Source: Brachyhypopomus gauderio
Lineage: Eukaryota; Chordata; Actinopteri; Gymnotiformes; Hypopomidae
NCBI RefSeq assembly: GCF_052324685.1
Contig: NW_027506909.1
Location: forward strand, 437,594 to 501,593
Direction: 5' to 3'
Length of the DNA: 64,000 bases
The notes beneath the pieces were generated by a model. The model had not been told where the DNA came from. It worked only from the letters and a program-made list of their open reading frames with translations, and did no database searches. This document shows, piece by piece, positions 48,539 through 60,533 of the stretch (the first letter of the stretch is position 1; every line of letters starts with the position of its first letter). The translations under genes were made by a program, and so were the position numbers.

Positions 48539-51500
48539 GCTATCTATGGTCGTCTCTTCTCTTTTGTCATCTCCGGGCAGTCAGCAGTACAACTACCCAA
48601 ATTATCTGTAGTCTGTTGAGTATAATAAATATATAAAACCCTGCAGCTCCCTTTTTATGGGGTGTGTGACGCAGTTTGGAAGAGTGTCGGCGACGCTCCG
48701 TAAGTGCGCTGAAGACCTCCCTGTCTCATCCAGCCCAGTCCAGTTTTACACAACAAACAATCCTGACAGCTCCCCAGCTCCGTCAGATTCAGGCCTCTCA
48801 CCCAGACCACGTTCCTGGGAATTCAGCAGTTATGAGTTGAATGTCACTTGAATATTACAAAACATGATACTGAAAAGAGGTAAATGCAAAATGTCCGAAT
48901 ATATCATACTTGCACCATATTTCATGTTGGCGATGGATTCATAAACCATATGAACTAATTAGCCTGGACACATAAGTGCATAAGATCTAAAATAGGACAA
49001 ACATTTAGCAGAGGTGTTCAGTGTCATTGATGTACCTTTGACATGATGAGTCTGACTGGACTACCTGTAATTTTGGTAAAAACATATGAATAACACGTGG
49101 GTGTCAACACAGGCCTCTTACACTCTTACCGGGTCATGAAGTGGAGTCCGTGCTACAGGGTAGAGGAGGCAATATTAACCCTGTCAACACAGCCGGCCTC
49201 TTGTCTGATAGCTTTATGTAGCTGATAAAGCAACTAGAAAAGCTGAAGTGATAATCGCGTTGTTTACATTCAAAGTTCAATGGACGTCAGCAGCAGGGCG
49301 TGGCATGCTGTAAAAACATTGGATGTGTACGAGGGTGACCCTAAGGTTAAAGGGCACAGACAGGACGACTGGCTAATTAACAATATTCTGCTCTTATGCA
49401 CCGACTTCTGTTTCTGTAGCTTAAAGTCAGGGCACGGCGGCACAGCTGTGGGAGAGAAGCCCCGGGCTTATCGGCCTCTGTTTTCTTGCAGGCCCAGGCA
49501 CCAAAATGTACCAGGCTGGAGGGTGAGCCCTGTTCCAGTCTGGTAGGAGGAGCAGAGAACGTGCAAATCCATCCAGAGTACAAGAGGTTGTGGGGTCGCC
49601 ATTTCAGCTGAGGAGACAATTAGCAGACAGAATCCCACTACTGCCTGGCCACAGCCTCTGTGCACCGTCTCTCTCTCTCTCATCTGAGTCCCTCCCTCTT
49701 TCCCTCTCTCTCATCCCTCTCTCCTGTTCTCTCTCTCTCCCTGCAGCTGCTCCCTCTCGTCCCTCACTGCACCCAGGCAGTGCTGATGCTCCAGGTTCTC
49801 ATGATCTAATGCTTGGAGCGTGCAGACATAGTTCACTCGCTGCCGTATTTGAAGAGTGACCACAGACGTTTCCTCAAACCGCTCATTTTCTCCGACTCTC
49901 CCTCTCTTTCCCGCTGTTTTCTTAATGCTGTTTTTCTTGTGCTATTCTTTCGAGATGGACTGTGAGAATTTGAACCGGAGCTTTGAATTGAAGTTATTTC
50001 AAAAGACAACCTCACAGAGATCTAAGGCAGTTAGCAAGATCATGAAAAACGCCTTTGCCCTACTCCCCCCCACCCCCACCCCCATAAAGGACAGCATAGT
50101 TTGGGGACCGAGGAGAAGCCCTTTGTTGGAATACATTGCAGAGGCTGGAGAATGCAGGGTGATAAACCAGGGGCCCAGAGGCCCTCCTGCCCGCACCAGA
50201 TGAGACAAGGCAGACATCAACCTACTGTCAAGTGTGAGTTATGTTAGCAGCTCCTCTAGGCTTGCAATGTTTACAGCGAATAAATCAGCCCTGAGGTGGA
50301 CACACACACACACAGTTTCTATGCTTCACTGCTGATCCTTAAGGTACATGAGTGGAAATATGTCTATGCAGAGTGATGAAGATTTGTCGACAAATATAGG
50401 TTTGATAAAACAATCATAAGGTCTTGATTCACTGCAAGACCTTAAAGATGTTTAGATCAAAGTCAGTCTAGTTGTGTTGTCCACATACATAATTCAGACT
50501 TCTTTAGTGATACCTGATTGTCAATTATAATTATGCGAATACACATAGTCATGAATTAATAATTGCCATGGATCATGTGGCATCAAAATAGATTTTTAGA
50601 TTATATCATTTGTAGATTATATAATTTGGCCAATATATTTTGTATGAAGTCATATGATACATTTAACCTGAAGATTCAGCAGGTTGTGAGATGCACACCC
50701 CTTTCTCATTCCCCTGTAACAGGATTGAGTTACTTGAATGAGACTTTGGTCACTGTAAAAATATGATGTCTTTTCCTGTTAGGGGTCGGGACTTTGGCAG
50801 TGACTCTGGTCTGCATAGCTCGCTGCATAATGTCTAGGTGCATGTTTTTCATATCGCACAGCATCTCGCTGTTCTCCAGCCGCTAACCCGATATTCCCAG
50901 GGAAAGCGTACATACGGGGTGCAGGGAGGTCCACGTGCTGAAGGAGGGCCGGGTCTGCGACCCTGTCAGGCCCAGCTGCCGGCCCTGCGGAGAGGGCCCC
51001 GTCACGGGGTGCCCCGTCACAGAGCGCCCTGTCCGATCACCATTCTCCTGCCAGATGCTCTCCCTGGCCTCCGTGACACAGAAAACCACGCAGACCGCGT
51101 CCTTTATGCTCCTGTCTGTAAACAGGCGGCTTTTCCTGCTTGTCATGGACAGAGTCTAGACGCTTCCCCCCGTATGAGCGCGTGTCAGCGGGGCGAGGCC
51201 AGATGTGACTTACTGTCGCTCGCAGGGGAGGGTACGAACGGCAGCTTGGCCAGATGTCGTTTTGTTAGCGAGGTGGAGGTTGAATATGAAACGTGGTCTG
51301 CCTGCACGTTGATTTTCATGACGCAGACCAGGCGGGTGTGCTTAATAGCTTGGCTCTGGGACCGGCGTCTAAACAAAAAGCCTTATAGGAAAAGACAATT
51401 TTGACAAATGACCCATAGGGCAGGGTGGGCTCTGAGCTTGATATACACAGACATCTGTCACATGAGTCAGACCCCGAATGCATGTCCCTGAATCCCTGAA

Positions 51501-52625
51501 TGTTATCTAGAGTAATTTCCTCTAGTTGGTTTCTCCTAAGGCAAATGGCTAATTGCAGTGCTCAGCTATTGTGTAGTTGGTGTGCCTGAATGGAAATTTG
51601 GAAATGGAAAATGGAGGTGCATAAAATAAAACTGTTCTCAAGGATTTTGTTTCTTATTCATGCTCAAAAAGTAAGAAGACTTTTATTCTATAAGCCTCAA
51701 CTATCTTTAGGTGTTCAGGAACTGTTTTATGTCACTTTAGTTTGTGTGAATTGTTCTTGTGTCAGTGCAATAGTTTCATTTCATGTTGACTTGCTCCATC
51801 AGTTTATGTCCAGATTAATCCTGTTCAAAAATGTCTAATGTCTAGTGCAGCACTGAGTTTCGAATCGGAATTGTTCAAGGAAAATTGAGATGGTAACAGT
51901 TAAATAAACATTTCATTTAGTGCCTCTTACCAGAAAACACACGATTAAACATTCTGATATTCTCCTTCATCCATTTTGCAGTAATTCTTGCTATGTAACT
52001 AGATCAGAACATTGATACTTATTGATAACATCTTATGTAAAATGCTATTGAATCACTGGAGCATGTCTTAATGTTTAATCTTATTTAAAAGTAATTTAAT
52101 AGGCAATTTAAAAAATAACTGCAATAATTTATCAGACTAATTATGCCTATGCCTTTTTGCATAAAAGTAGGTACAGGGCACAAGCAATTCCATCAGTTCA
52201 AATAAGTGGCCTGACTTTCTTTACTGACTTTTAATTAGCCACGGTCAAGTAAGGTTTAAAGACTGACAGAAAGTAGCAATTTAGCAACATGAAGATGGCA
52301 CTTAATTAGCCCTGATAACCCACAGAGTCAGCGAGGTGATGGAGTGTGTGTGTGGTGATGGAGTGTGTGAATTGGGTGTGAAGCAAAAACGAGGTGCTAA
52401 ACAGGAGCTGATGAGTGCAGTGTGAATTACTCATCACATTACGGGATTGGTATGAAATCACGTGACATCCCTCCTTTAATCCCTACACCCCCCCTCCCCC
52501 AACCCAATCTACCCACATCACACAGCACATTTAGCCTAATAAGGACGTACAGTCAACTCCCTTAAGAAGATTAATGGTCGTCTAGTCTTCTTTGTATAGG
52601 CTACATAAGGTTATATGAATTAAAC

Positions 52626-52629
<4 letters not shown>
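48539..52629. other. Intergenic; GC-rich block at 50.9-51.3 kb
   Basis: Mostly AT-rich. A GC-rich block (about 50885-51290) holds a 188-codon frame (50838-51404) and, in another frame, a cysteine-rich reading after an acceptor-like CCCAG at 50900. I recognise neither. A CT-rich patch lies at about 49670-49740 and a C-rich run at 50065-50082. Confidence 0.4.

Positions 52630-52692
<63 letters not shown>
52630..52692. repeat. (CA)n(TA)n compound microsatellite
   Basis: About 27 CA units merge into a few TA units at the right edge. Confidence 0.95.
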
Positions 52693-52693
<1 letters not shown>

Positions 52694-53377
52694 GCCGCAC
52701 GACTGTGCAGTGAGTTTAGGTTTAACGACGGAACTGCACGACACGACCTAACCCTCTGAGACAACACAGGCAGGATGTTGCATCATACAGGAATGTATAG
52801 GACGCACAAATAATGTATAATTTTTTGGCGTGCTGGTTTCTTGGCGATAACATCCTAACGTGGATCACCAACGATCTGAGCATGCACAGCACGCGCAAGA
52901 GACTACCCCCCCCCCACCCACACACACACACACCAAAACCTTTACATCTGTTTTCACAGAAACCGCTTAATAAAGCTTTCGCAATAAAGCAGGTGGTTCA
53001 CACGGACTGTAATCGTTGCACTTCAAAGCGTTTCTCGCTCCTTTCTGTGCCATGCACGCGCACCCCGAGCTCAGTTAAACTCAAACTTAGTTTCATTTTC
53101 TCTCTGTTGGCGCTCAGCTGTGGTCATCACCCGCGAGCGGCATCTGCAGCCCGTCTCGCGCCTCCGCGCGCGCGACACTGGCCACTGTTCTCACGGGCCG
53201 GGGGGCTTTAACGCCACTAAGGAGCTGCTGAGACACACTGCACCAAACTCTGATTCACACTCTAAACACCTGCCCAGCTGGGCCTGACAGCGTGCCCCGA
53301 TATTCGCACCACAAGCGTCTATCTGGCCAGCTGTCCGACGGCCCAGTCCGTTCTCATGTCGTGTTCCCATAACCGTC

Positions 53378-53417
<40 letters not shown>

Positions 53418-54354
53418 CCCATACACTCTCACAGGAACAGTTCTTGTTGGGTTAACACTAAAGTTTGTATTTGACATACGAACCTGGCGATGTACTGGTG
53501 AGATTCAGCTCAGCTGCTGTACAGTCACATGCACCATGATCGACACTGTAAAACACAGTGAGTGTTAGTAGAAACTAAAACTGTACAGTGAATTAGAAGA
53601 AAGTGCCGAGGGTGGAAATCTATCAAACAATAGGGCTGTTTGATTTTTAACGACACCCTACATCATTAAATATCATAACCTTTATTTGAATTGACCACAT
53701 AACCTTGATGCACAAGGCTGCAATGCATTTTATGAGTCTCATTATCAAGTTATGCAACATCCTTAATGTTACAGCTAGGACAACGAGCAATATAGACGCG
53801 GGGTTTGTTCAACACTTATACGCTGATGTAAAATGAAAAGCTCTACCTTCAGTTATCAAATGCAACCACTTAATCACATTTGCTTTGGCTCAACTAGAAC
53901 TCGGAATGAGACCGTGAAGAATGAGAATTAGTATTTTGAAGCACGTTTCTCCTCGGTGAGCGTTCAATTTAGCGCCCTCTAGTGTTTGAATACATTTACA
54001 TGCCTGTAGCTTGTAGACGTTCAGTGATCTAAGCTGTTTGCCTTAAGATATAAATGTTCAAAGCCTGTGATTGTGTCTGCCTGTCTAGAGCAGAAAATTT
54101 AGAGAACAGCAGAGCACTTAGATGCAATTGAACACTGATGTCTACTTAAGAGCAGTTGTTAAACCCCAGCTGTGAGCGATATTTGCATTTGTATTACCCT
54201 AAACAAAGCGAGGAAATCTGTTAAGCAAAAACATAACCTATGTGTGACCCAAGAAGCAAGATGATGTTAATGAATCACAAAACAAATCCAGATTTTAAAA
54301 CAATAAATTAAAAACATTTTGATATTGCGGGTATTTGAACGAGGCAGTAAATGC
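52693..54354. other. Intergenic between rap1gap 3' end and spsb1 side
   Basis: GC and CpG rise at about 53030-53350. A CA tract at 53381-53414 and a short one at 52918-52934 are the only repeats. No exon is recognised. Confidence 0.45.
53381..53414. repeat. (CA)n microsatellite
   Basis: Perfect CA tract of 17 units. Confidence 0.95.
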
Positions 54355-56272
54355 TCAAACATCATCACACCAAAATGTCTTTATTTTCTTGGCAGTAGGT
54401 CTATGTACAAAACAGCCGTATTTACAAGGTTGATTGCACAAAAGCATAAACCAGTCACATGTGCAGGAGTTTCACAGGAACATATAACAATGTTTGATCG
54501 ACAAGCTGCTTAGAGCAGCACTGATTTCTCTCGCAAAAGCACTGAATGTACACTACGGACACTCAAAGCGTAAATGAACCACAACTCACAACAGAAGGGC
54601 ACAAGTAGGCAAAGCAGTTGCAGCCCAAAGCAATTAGACCCAAACATGGTCTATTTGTACGAACAGAGGAACGCAGAAGCATCTCGAGACCTGCGTTTCA
54701 ACATGATGTAAACACACGGCGATCACACGCGAAAGGGAGACCGATCTGAACGCAGCAATCGGTGGCTAACACACAATCCTCCCCAGCAGTCTTTGCTACC
54801 TCTGTGTATCTGTTTTTCAGGACAAGAACCGCAATGAAGAAAGAGGTTGGATTTATAAAGTTCTGCTGTGTGCCGTGAGCTACCCAAAGAAAATTCCTTG
54901 TGCAAACATTCTTGGCCAGCAGAGAGCTGATTCTGATCACGTAGTGGCTAAAGGTACAAGACTGCAAACGCATTTAACGAAATCATTCTCACAAATAAAC
55001 ACAAATAAAAGTACCATCATATGTACATTAACATTGATATCTACAGCTAGTTCACAGCCTCCTTTATCAAGGACATTTCTTACAGTAAGGCCACTCCAAT
55101 TTATACACACTACTCCACCTTGCGCTGGCTATTTTCAGTGGTCATCTTTAGTTAAATAAGAATACATGACTGATTCTGGCATTACTGAGTTTAACAGACC
55201 GGGTTGTCTTTTGGATTCAGGTTAAGCAGTGTCTCTGGCAAAAAAAAAAAAGAAACCTAAAAAAATAAATACATTTCAAAGCATTCAAAAAGGAGAACCC
55301 CAATTTATATTGTAAACAGAAAATAAATTTTTGGCATACACAGATTACAAAGACTTATTAATAGATATAGTACATAGATTGATATCCTAAAAGCATCCCA
55401 GAGAAATGTAGTTTACAATATCTTCAAACAGTCAGTGTATTTATCCTTCCTGACGTGTTTTCAGGAGCAGGTCTGGACGGGAGGCTCAGAAGGCACACGT
55501 TAGACCTTCAAGTATTTTTTTTAAACAACTATTTTCAGATCTACTGGACACGTGGCCTGCGTGTCCACATACCGAAACCAAAACACCAATTTATACTCAA
55601 AGTTAACATAACACACAATGCCATGAAAGATCTGACAATGTGCTGCACATAACCGAGGAGCATTTGCATTGCACAGATATAACACTCAAATAAAGGACCG
55701 TTTATCGCTACACTGAAGTCAAGACCCTGATACACTGGACTTTAACTGTGGCAAATCCGAACTAAGCAGCTTCATGTTGTGTTCACGGCAGAACACGTGC
55801 CTTTATGTTAACGTTTAGCATACACTCGGAAGCTGGATGTACTTAGATTCGGTTTTCGTGCAAAACACAAATCTCCTGGATAACCCACCTGCTTGAGCAT
55901 TAAGGCGAGACATTTACATGTGAAGTCTGTGATGATTTCTGCAGAATTAAAAATTCATTCCTTAATTACTGGAGTTAAGCATAAGTCCCTCTGTATCAGT
56001 GTTAGTAATGTAGGTTTTGGTTGCAGGACTCTGTAAGGATATATTCCCATCTGCTCCCTCCTTACACCAGCACTTAGGTTAGTGTGTAACGTCTTTGATT
56101 TGACATCGTTACCTTTACAATTACTGCACCATTTGTCACAAGTTGTAAGCAACACAAAGCAATTTAAATAATTCAGTTTCAACAGTGATTTCAGGCAAAT
56201 ATCAAATCTTTGTATTTCAGGCATCTTTGCATTTCAGATCTTTGCATTTCAGGCAAAGATAAAACAACAACA
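54355..56272 (-). other. rap1gap: Proposed rap1gap 3' UTR
   Basis: On the minus strand this AT-rich, microsatellite-free stretch follows the proposed stop codon at 56273-56275 and ends about 20 bases after AATAAA (54385-54380). A GT-rich element (TGGTGTGATGATGTTTG) lies just beyond. The lack of simple repeats over 1.9 kb is unusual for this window and fits transcribed UTR. It depends on the terminal exon call. Confidence 0.4.
54380..54385 (-). terminator. rap1gap: Candidate rap1gap poly(A) signal
   Basis: TTTATT on plus is AATAAA on minus, with a well-placed GT-rich downstream element. It is the best minus-strand signal found after the rap1gap coding exons. Confidence 0.4.
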
Positions 56273-56338
56273 TCACGGCAATGTGAGTGCCACAGATCTG
56301 CCCTCCGCCTCCTCGTGGGACGTCTTAAAGATCTCCTG
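56273..56338 (-). CDS. rap1gap: Proposed rap1gap terminal coding exon
   Basis: A pyrimidine-rich minus-strand sequence ends TTCTGCATTCAG at 56339. It is followed by 21 codons, starting [13 protein letters not shown] and ending LTLP, then TGA. The frame starts in phase 0, exactly what the preceding exon needs. I do not recognise the peptide from mammalian RAP1GAP tails, which end differently. A second CAG three bases inside gives an in-frame alternative acceptor. If exon E is instead read through its donor, the protein ends after about 23 other residues at a TGA near 57645. Confidence 0.4.
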   Translation of the reverse strand, partial: QEIFKTSHEEAEGRSVALTLP

Positions 56339-56723
56339 CTGAATGCAGAAATGTGGAAAGATCATGAAAGATCATTTTTTCAGGGTGCAGAGTTTACAGT
56401 TTTAGGACAGTAGCTTTCTTTAGGACAATAACCAGAGATCTTGTTAAACAGGCACACGGATGGAAAGAGCAGAAAGCAAAGACACAGATCCAAAGCTGAA
56501 ATTCTAGACTGAGTACTGAAAACTGAGTACCGAGTAGGAGGGACTTTGAGAGACAAGTAGTGCAGTGCAATTGAGGTCAGCCTGAGCCCACCCTTGCCAT
56601 CTACCACACACACACACACACACTGCTGCACTGTGCCACCTGGTACAAATGGAGTCTGGTGCAGAGCATGGTCACATGATCATGTTCTGTCTCCTGTCAC
56701 CCTAGTGGCAGACTTGAGTTATC

Positions 56724-56759
<36 letters not shown>

Positions 56760-58197
56760 GTCGTCGTCGTTGTCAGCAGTCATGGCCAAAACCAGAGCTC
56801 CCCTTATATGAGGGGGTGGTTTTATGGGAATGCTATTGGGATGACAGTTGTGCATACTGGAAAACAGGGTACCTGAGCACAACAGCACTGGTATGAATTA
56901 AAGCCATCATTAAAAATAAAATCCATCGACTGATTAAAAAAATACTTTTCAAATGGAAAACTACTAAAATGCTTTGAATTTACATTCTCACTTTGTTCTT
57001 AACATCTAAAAGTAAAAAGTCGATATTTAGCTGATCAAAGTCAAAAAGGCTTTTAATCTGCCCCCTTTTATCTTACAGTGTAATGGTTCATATTGATTTA
57101 TTTCCTACAGTAATGCTTTGTTTGGGTTTGCTGGAGTTTAGTAGTTTAGTGAGGCTCTTGTGAGAGAGAGCTGACCTTTTGATGGAAATCCATGAAGCAA
57201 TCATGTGGGGGATGCTAGCAGTTCTGCACAGGGCCCACACAAAGAGATGCATGCACAGTATCAGGGTTAAAGGAAACAGACAATTCCTCTCTTATGTGCA
57301 CATAAATCTATGCATCTACATTACATATGCATGCATGATTCTGCTCTGTGTTTATTTATGGTGTGGAGAATATTTTTAGACCCTTTCATGTCTCTAAGAA
57401 CCATTATTTTAAAGCAAATGCAGAGAAGATAAGAACCATACACTGATGTATGCTGGGAAATTAACTGAATTAACTGTTTAAACCCTAAAAACTAAGAACC
57501 CAAAGCCACATACTGACATCACTGAACCTCAAACTGTAAGATAACAGAATTCATAAAACACATTGTTAAATTACTTTTGTTTCAGAGAATGACACCATAA
57601 AGTGACAGAAAGTCTCCAGCATGTATTTACATGTATGTAGTTGACTCAAGCTAAAGGAGCGGAGCGCGTAAACAGCTGCAGTGTGATCGTTTGGACCGGT
57701 GCTGCCGGGCGTCTTACCGACGTCGACTGGTGGTCATGCGGTCGTTCCAGCTTGATGCGGATGTCTGGGCGATTTGGCTCGCTGCCCTTCCGGCCGTCTG
57801 GGTGGCTGGGTCGGCCTGCAGCCGGGTCAGGAACAGTCCGGGTGAGTCTTCACACACTTCCCCTACCTCACAGCGGCACACTGAACTCACTCAGGCACGC
57901 TTGTCTAACCGGGACTTGTGCGAGGATGGACATCTCTTCGTCTAATTGCATCTACATCAGAGGCGGTCTGAACCAATCACGACGAATGCCGGGCCACGGT
58001 TCAGACGGGTTTCATGGCTGAGTGTGATGTGAACTCACCGGATGAGCTCCCCCTGCTGGCGGTGCCCGTGCTCTTCGTGCTGTCCTCTGGCCACCCGCTG
58101 TAAGTGAAGGAGTCGCGCGTGTGTGGCGTCCCTGCCGAGGACACGCTGTCCTGCGGGCGCAAACAGAAATGCTTACGCCTGCAGCCGGGACACGCTG

Positions 58198-58236
<39 letters not shown>

Positions 58237-58418
58237 GTGCTGTGTGAGCTGGCGGGAGTTCTGGGGCCTGGGCGGTTCTCACCAGGCCCGTATCATAGTC
58301 CTCTGGGACGTCTGGCTCATTCTCCTCCACCACACTGGCAAAGCTGCTGGCGTTCGAGGAGGAACGTGACAAGTCCTGAGCTTCAGGGATTGAGGGAGTT
58401 CTGAAGCACATGGCTGAG

Positions 58419-58512
<94 letters not shown>

Positions 58513-60438
58513 ATGTACCACTGGAGTTAAATACTGCACTATTGATGTTTTAGCCAAACCCTAAATAGTAAAAAAAATATATAAAATCCTTAATGCCATG
58601 TTCTGTGAGTAGGAGTTCCTTGACATGGTCATTTGCCCTACCTGTTCTTAGTAACGAGGACCTCAGGTGAGCTCTGATTGGACGAATTTTCAGACTTGGG
58701 GTCCTGGGAGGCATGGCCACTGTCAGGAGTTTTCTGAGTGCTGGACATAAACCCACTGACCATTAGATGGCAGTAGAGGCATTCTCCTAAACATTTTACA
58801 ATACCACTCACGTCTAGTTGCTGACTGGGTTAGTATTGAAATGTATTAGACATCGGTTTGGAAATAATAAGATGGATCAGTGATTCAGTGGTAGGAATAT
58901 CCAAACAGAGCAAATAATTTTGAAAGCTGCACTGCGTTGCAATTTACATAAAAATACAAAGAACTCCATCAGCGTGCCAATGTGTAAGCCATTAGACATG
59001 GTGCTCTGGACGACAGTAGGTGTATTTCTGAGTCTGGTGTTTTTGTGCTGCGTGTTTCAGTAATGCCCCTCTGAACACACCTTGAGAGGGCAAGAGGGCA
59101 CAACACGGCGGGAGTTATGTGTAAAGAAGGCAGCACTTGATGTGTTGGTTTTTGCGAAAATTGCGGTAAGAGCCCTGGGTGCAGTGTTTAACGCTACACC
59201 AGCAATTTGTTTATTCCGCCAGCATTGCAATCAAAACGAATGCTGGAAATTCACAGCAATCACAGCGAGTCATGGAATAGTGCTGATAATCCTGCTTCTG
59301 ATGCACGGCTAGGCGTTCGAACACATTCAGCACTGGAATCCTTTATCATACAGCACAAAATCCCCCTTCACTATAGACTACGTGCAAGGAGTCCTAAATA
59401 GCTCAACTCTTACCTAATGTACAGAAGGAGCGGATAAGAGAAATGTGATTTCACAACACTCAAACAACTTCCTCCATATTGTTTTCAAATCTGCACTTTT
59501 TTTGCAGGCTTGTGCTTGGCACGCTGGTTTGAAAGGTACAAGATGAGAACTCATTGGCTGAGAAGGTATTAATCAATCATCACTCCTGCATATCTGTGGT
59601 CCCCGTCACCCGGCACGTTTACGCATAGCACACGTGAGGAGAGCACACGTGAGGAGAGCACACGTGAGGAGAGCACACATGGAAGCGGCTGTAAGAAAGA
59701 GTGACAACAGCTTTTTCGTGCTCTCACAGTGAAGCAGAGATTGCGTAGCTCAAGACTAGCACCTGAAATCGTGGCCCTTAAAGCACACGTGAGGAGAGCA
59801 CACGTGAGGGGAGCATACGTGAGGAGAACACATATGAGGAGAGCACACGTGAGGAGAACACACGTGAGGGGAGGACACGTGAGGGGAGAACACATGAGGA
59901 GAACACACGTGTGGGGAGGACACGTGTGGGGAGGACACGTGAGGGGAGGACACATGAGGAGAACACACGTGAGGGGAGGACACGTGAGGAGAGCACACAC
60001 GCTTTGAACTTGTGTTAAGCACCCTCTTTTTCCCATGGATTGACACTCTCTCTTTTAGGATTCGTGCTCTGCATGCAGTGCTGAGTTGAGTAATTTAAGC
60101 TTGTTGTGGAGGCCAGTTAGTGCATTTCAAATGCGCCATTGATTTGATCAAAGGCGCAATAGCTTAGTGCTTCAAGTCTACGGCGGCATTTCTAGGTTAT
60201 CAAAAGGGCCGGGCTGCCCTCTGTTTAGAGAGGCGGCGCTCAATGTTGCCTTCTGTACTTGGAGGGATCCATGACCGGCCTGCCGTTCCAAACACTGATG
60301 CCAGGCGGAGAGAACCAGAACCCAGACCTGTCCTCTGACAAAACAGTAGCGCCCCTTCACCAGGCATGAACACACACACACACACACAAATGACACACAG
60401 TGAATTCTTTGTCTCCCTTTATCTTTAAGCCTGCCTTG

Positions 60439-60533
<95 letters not shown>

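Noticed and set aside
57645..57717. Read-through C-terminus of rap1gap exon E
   Set aside because: Possible, but the sequence begins with a strong donor GTAAGA and its residues resemble no known RAP1GAP tail; kept only as an alternative.
59569..60046. Cysteine- or histidine-rich repeat peptides in three frames
   Set aside because: Translations of the 15-bp CACGTG minisatellite.
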